Positions 63,503 to 64,000 of a DNA stretch of 64,000 bases are shown one piece after another. The notes below the pieces were generated by a model that did no database searches, had not been told where the DNA came from, and saw only the letters and a program-made list of their open reading frames with translations. The translations under genes were made by a program, and so were the position numbers. Source of the DNA: Candidatus Woesearchaeota archaeon (lineage in GTDB: Archaea > Nanobdellota > Nanobdellia > Woesearchaeales > UBA11576). The stretch covers positions 62,001 to 126,000 of the forward strand of contig JABJCP010000035.1 in NCBI GenBank assembly GCA_018668595.1, written 5' to 3'. Each line of letters begins with the position of its first letter. The stretch's first letter is position 1.

Positions 63503-64000
63503 AACAAACACAAACAAATCAAACAAATACAAACCAAACTAATTTAGCACTCAAAAAACTGAAAGGTATTAAGCCTAAAGGAGTTAAAACTAATCAGAGT
63601 TCTAAATTAAAAAAATTAATTGATTTATGCGATTCTTCAATCGAAAAGTATTATTCTAGTTCTTCAAATAAATCTATGAGGAATTTTGTGGGTGCAGATT
63701 TAACTAAGGAATACACTTTAATCGGCAGAGAAATAGAACAGTCCAAAATAGAATTTAATGAGAATGAATTAATTGATTTTATTTTTTCTAAAGCTAATTC
63801 TGATTTAGATGACAGGTGTAGTAAGTTATTAGGAACATTCACTAGTTGTCTTCTTCATTTGTTAACAGCTCGAAATAATTATAAGCAGATTCATACTCGT
63901 GTTTATATTGATGGAGATGGTAGTTCTTTTGATTATTTATTTTATGGTGCAAGAAATGTAGATAGGTTAATTATTGATAACTTTGTTGGGAAAAATATAG
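63499..64000 (+). CDS. Tag-plus-solenoid family protein, N-terminal 167 residues (cut by window end)
   Basis: ATG at 63499 overlaps the previous stop by 4 nt; the frame is open to the window edge. Start is a run of Gln/Thr/Asn residues, tag at 17-30 (ALKKLKGIKPKGVK), helix GTFTSCLLHLLTARNN, core YIDGDGSSFDYLFYGARNVD and the start of the first coil (NFVGKNI). It shows that the array continues past the window on this side too. Confidence 0.9.
   Translation, partial: MKQTQTNQTNTNQTNLALKKLKGIKPKGVKTNQSSKLKKLIDLCDSSIEKYYSSSSNKSMRNFVGADLTKEYTLIGREIEQSKIEFNENELIDFIFSKANSDLDDRCSKLLGTFTSCLLHLLTARNNYKQIHTRVYIDGDGSSFDYLFYGARNVDRLIIDNFVGKNI

Larger units (their letters stand above)
1..64000 (+). repeat. 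Tandem array of about 60 paralogous tag-plus-solenoid genes
   Basis: All genes but one belong to one unrecognised family. Terms used below: 'tag' is the N-terminal block [AS]LKKLKGIKPKGVK; 'coil' is a repeat of about 24 residues with Asn at 1, Gly at 4, hydrophobic residues at 7-8, Gly or Ala near 12, Gly near 16, and hydrophobic residues at 18 and 20-22; 'tail' is the C-terminal helical pair. Between tag and coils lie a variable helical region and a core with [DN]GxG at about residues 130-145, followed by F and LF. The plan is read directly from the translations; the beta-solenoid fold is inferred from repeat length and the Asn/Gly spacing. No signal peptides or transmembrane segments are evident. 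Starts are chosen at the Met closest to the tag that gives the usual M(T/N/I)QTN-type N-terminus. Confidence 0.93.

Noticed and set aside
130-63600. AAAGGAG inside the tag looks like a Shine-Dalgarno sequence for an internal start
   Set aside because: No ATG, GTG or TTG at a fixed short distance follows across the members, and the frame upstream is conserved as protein. The words encode Lys-Gly of the tag.
130-63600. Conserved Cys in the first coil (DxIC) as a catalytic or metal-binding residue
   Set aside because: Many members have Gly there instead (for example 13512, 14607, 34007, 58411), so a small residue for packing is the simpler reading.
7490-63842. Other minus-strand and out-of-frame reading frames of 60-180 codons (for example 12998-13537 and 19833-20207)
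   Set aside because: Each lies wholly or mainly within a family gene. Many minus-strand ones contain the reverse complement of the tag (LTPLGLMPFSFL), a simple shadow.
1-64000. Diversity-generating retroelement or invertase-driven variation
   Set aside because: No reverse transcriptase, template repeat, invertase or oppositely oriented copies are in the window. Recombination between direct repeats explains the pattern better.

Overview
The window is almost entirely one tandem array of a single protein family. All genes lie on the + strand. I count 60 members: 57 complete, one frameshifted (54945-56059), and two cut by the window edges. One gene at 10009-12108, a putative metallopeptidase with a von Willebrand factor A (VWA) domain, does not belong to the family. 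The only long gap, 12109-12783, is packed with inverted repeats. No tRNA, rRNA, transposase, integrase, reverse transcriptase or CRISPR array was seen.

Each family member has the same four-part plan. (1) A nearly invariant N-terminal block, consensus [AS]LKKLKGIKPKGVK, follows a short Gln/Thr/Asn-rich start. (2) A variable, probably helical region of about 100 residues ends in a conserved segment like GLYSGALLSLLTERN. (3) A core with [DN]GxG, then F, then LF, leads into repeats of about 24 residues, each starting Asn-x-x-Gly; these look like coils of a beta-solenoid. (4) A C-terminal pair of helices ends near LYxxIK. I see no signal peptide, membrane segment or known catalytic motif, and I do not recognise the family. 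The block-plus-variable-solenoid plan resembles recognition, surface or effector repertoires, but that is inference.

Layout: 1-10002 holds the end of one member and nine complete ones, with gaps of 1-59 nt. 10009-12108 is the VWA/metallopeptidase gene, the only gene with a clear Shine-Dalgarno-like sequence. 12109-12783 holds two structured elements and an A-rich leader, and is the best candidate for a promoter or RNA gene. 12784-64000 is an unbroken run of 50 members; about half of the junctions overlap, often by 4 nt (ATGA), so the run may be one very long transcription unit.

The members fall into subfamilies that recur along the array (for example 22395, 34890 and 48526). Some share tails and junctions while their bodies differ. 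This points to repeated duplication and recombination, with the conserved 5' block as a possible crossover seed.

Organism: the DNA is AT-rich; TAA, TGA and TAG all act as stops, so the code is standard for TGA; family starts are preceded by A-rich DNA with no Shine-Dalgarno sequence. This would fit a reduced archaeon (DPANN type) or another symbiont-like prokaryote. Nothing in the window decides the domain of life.
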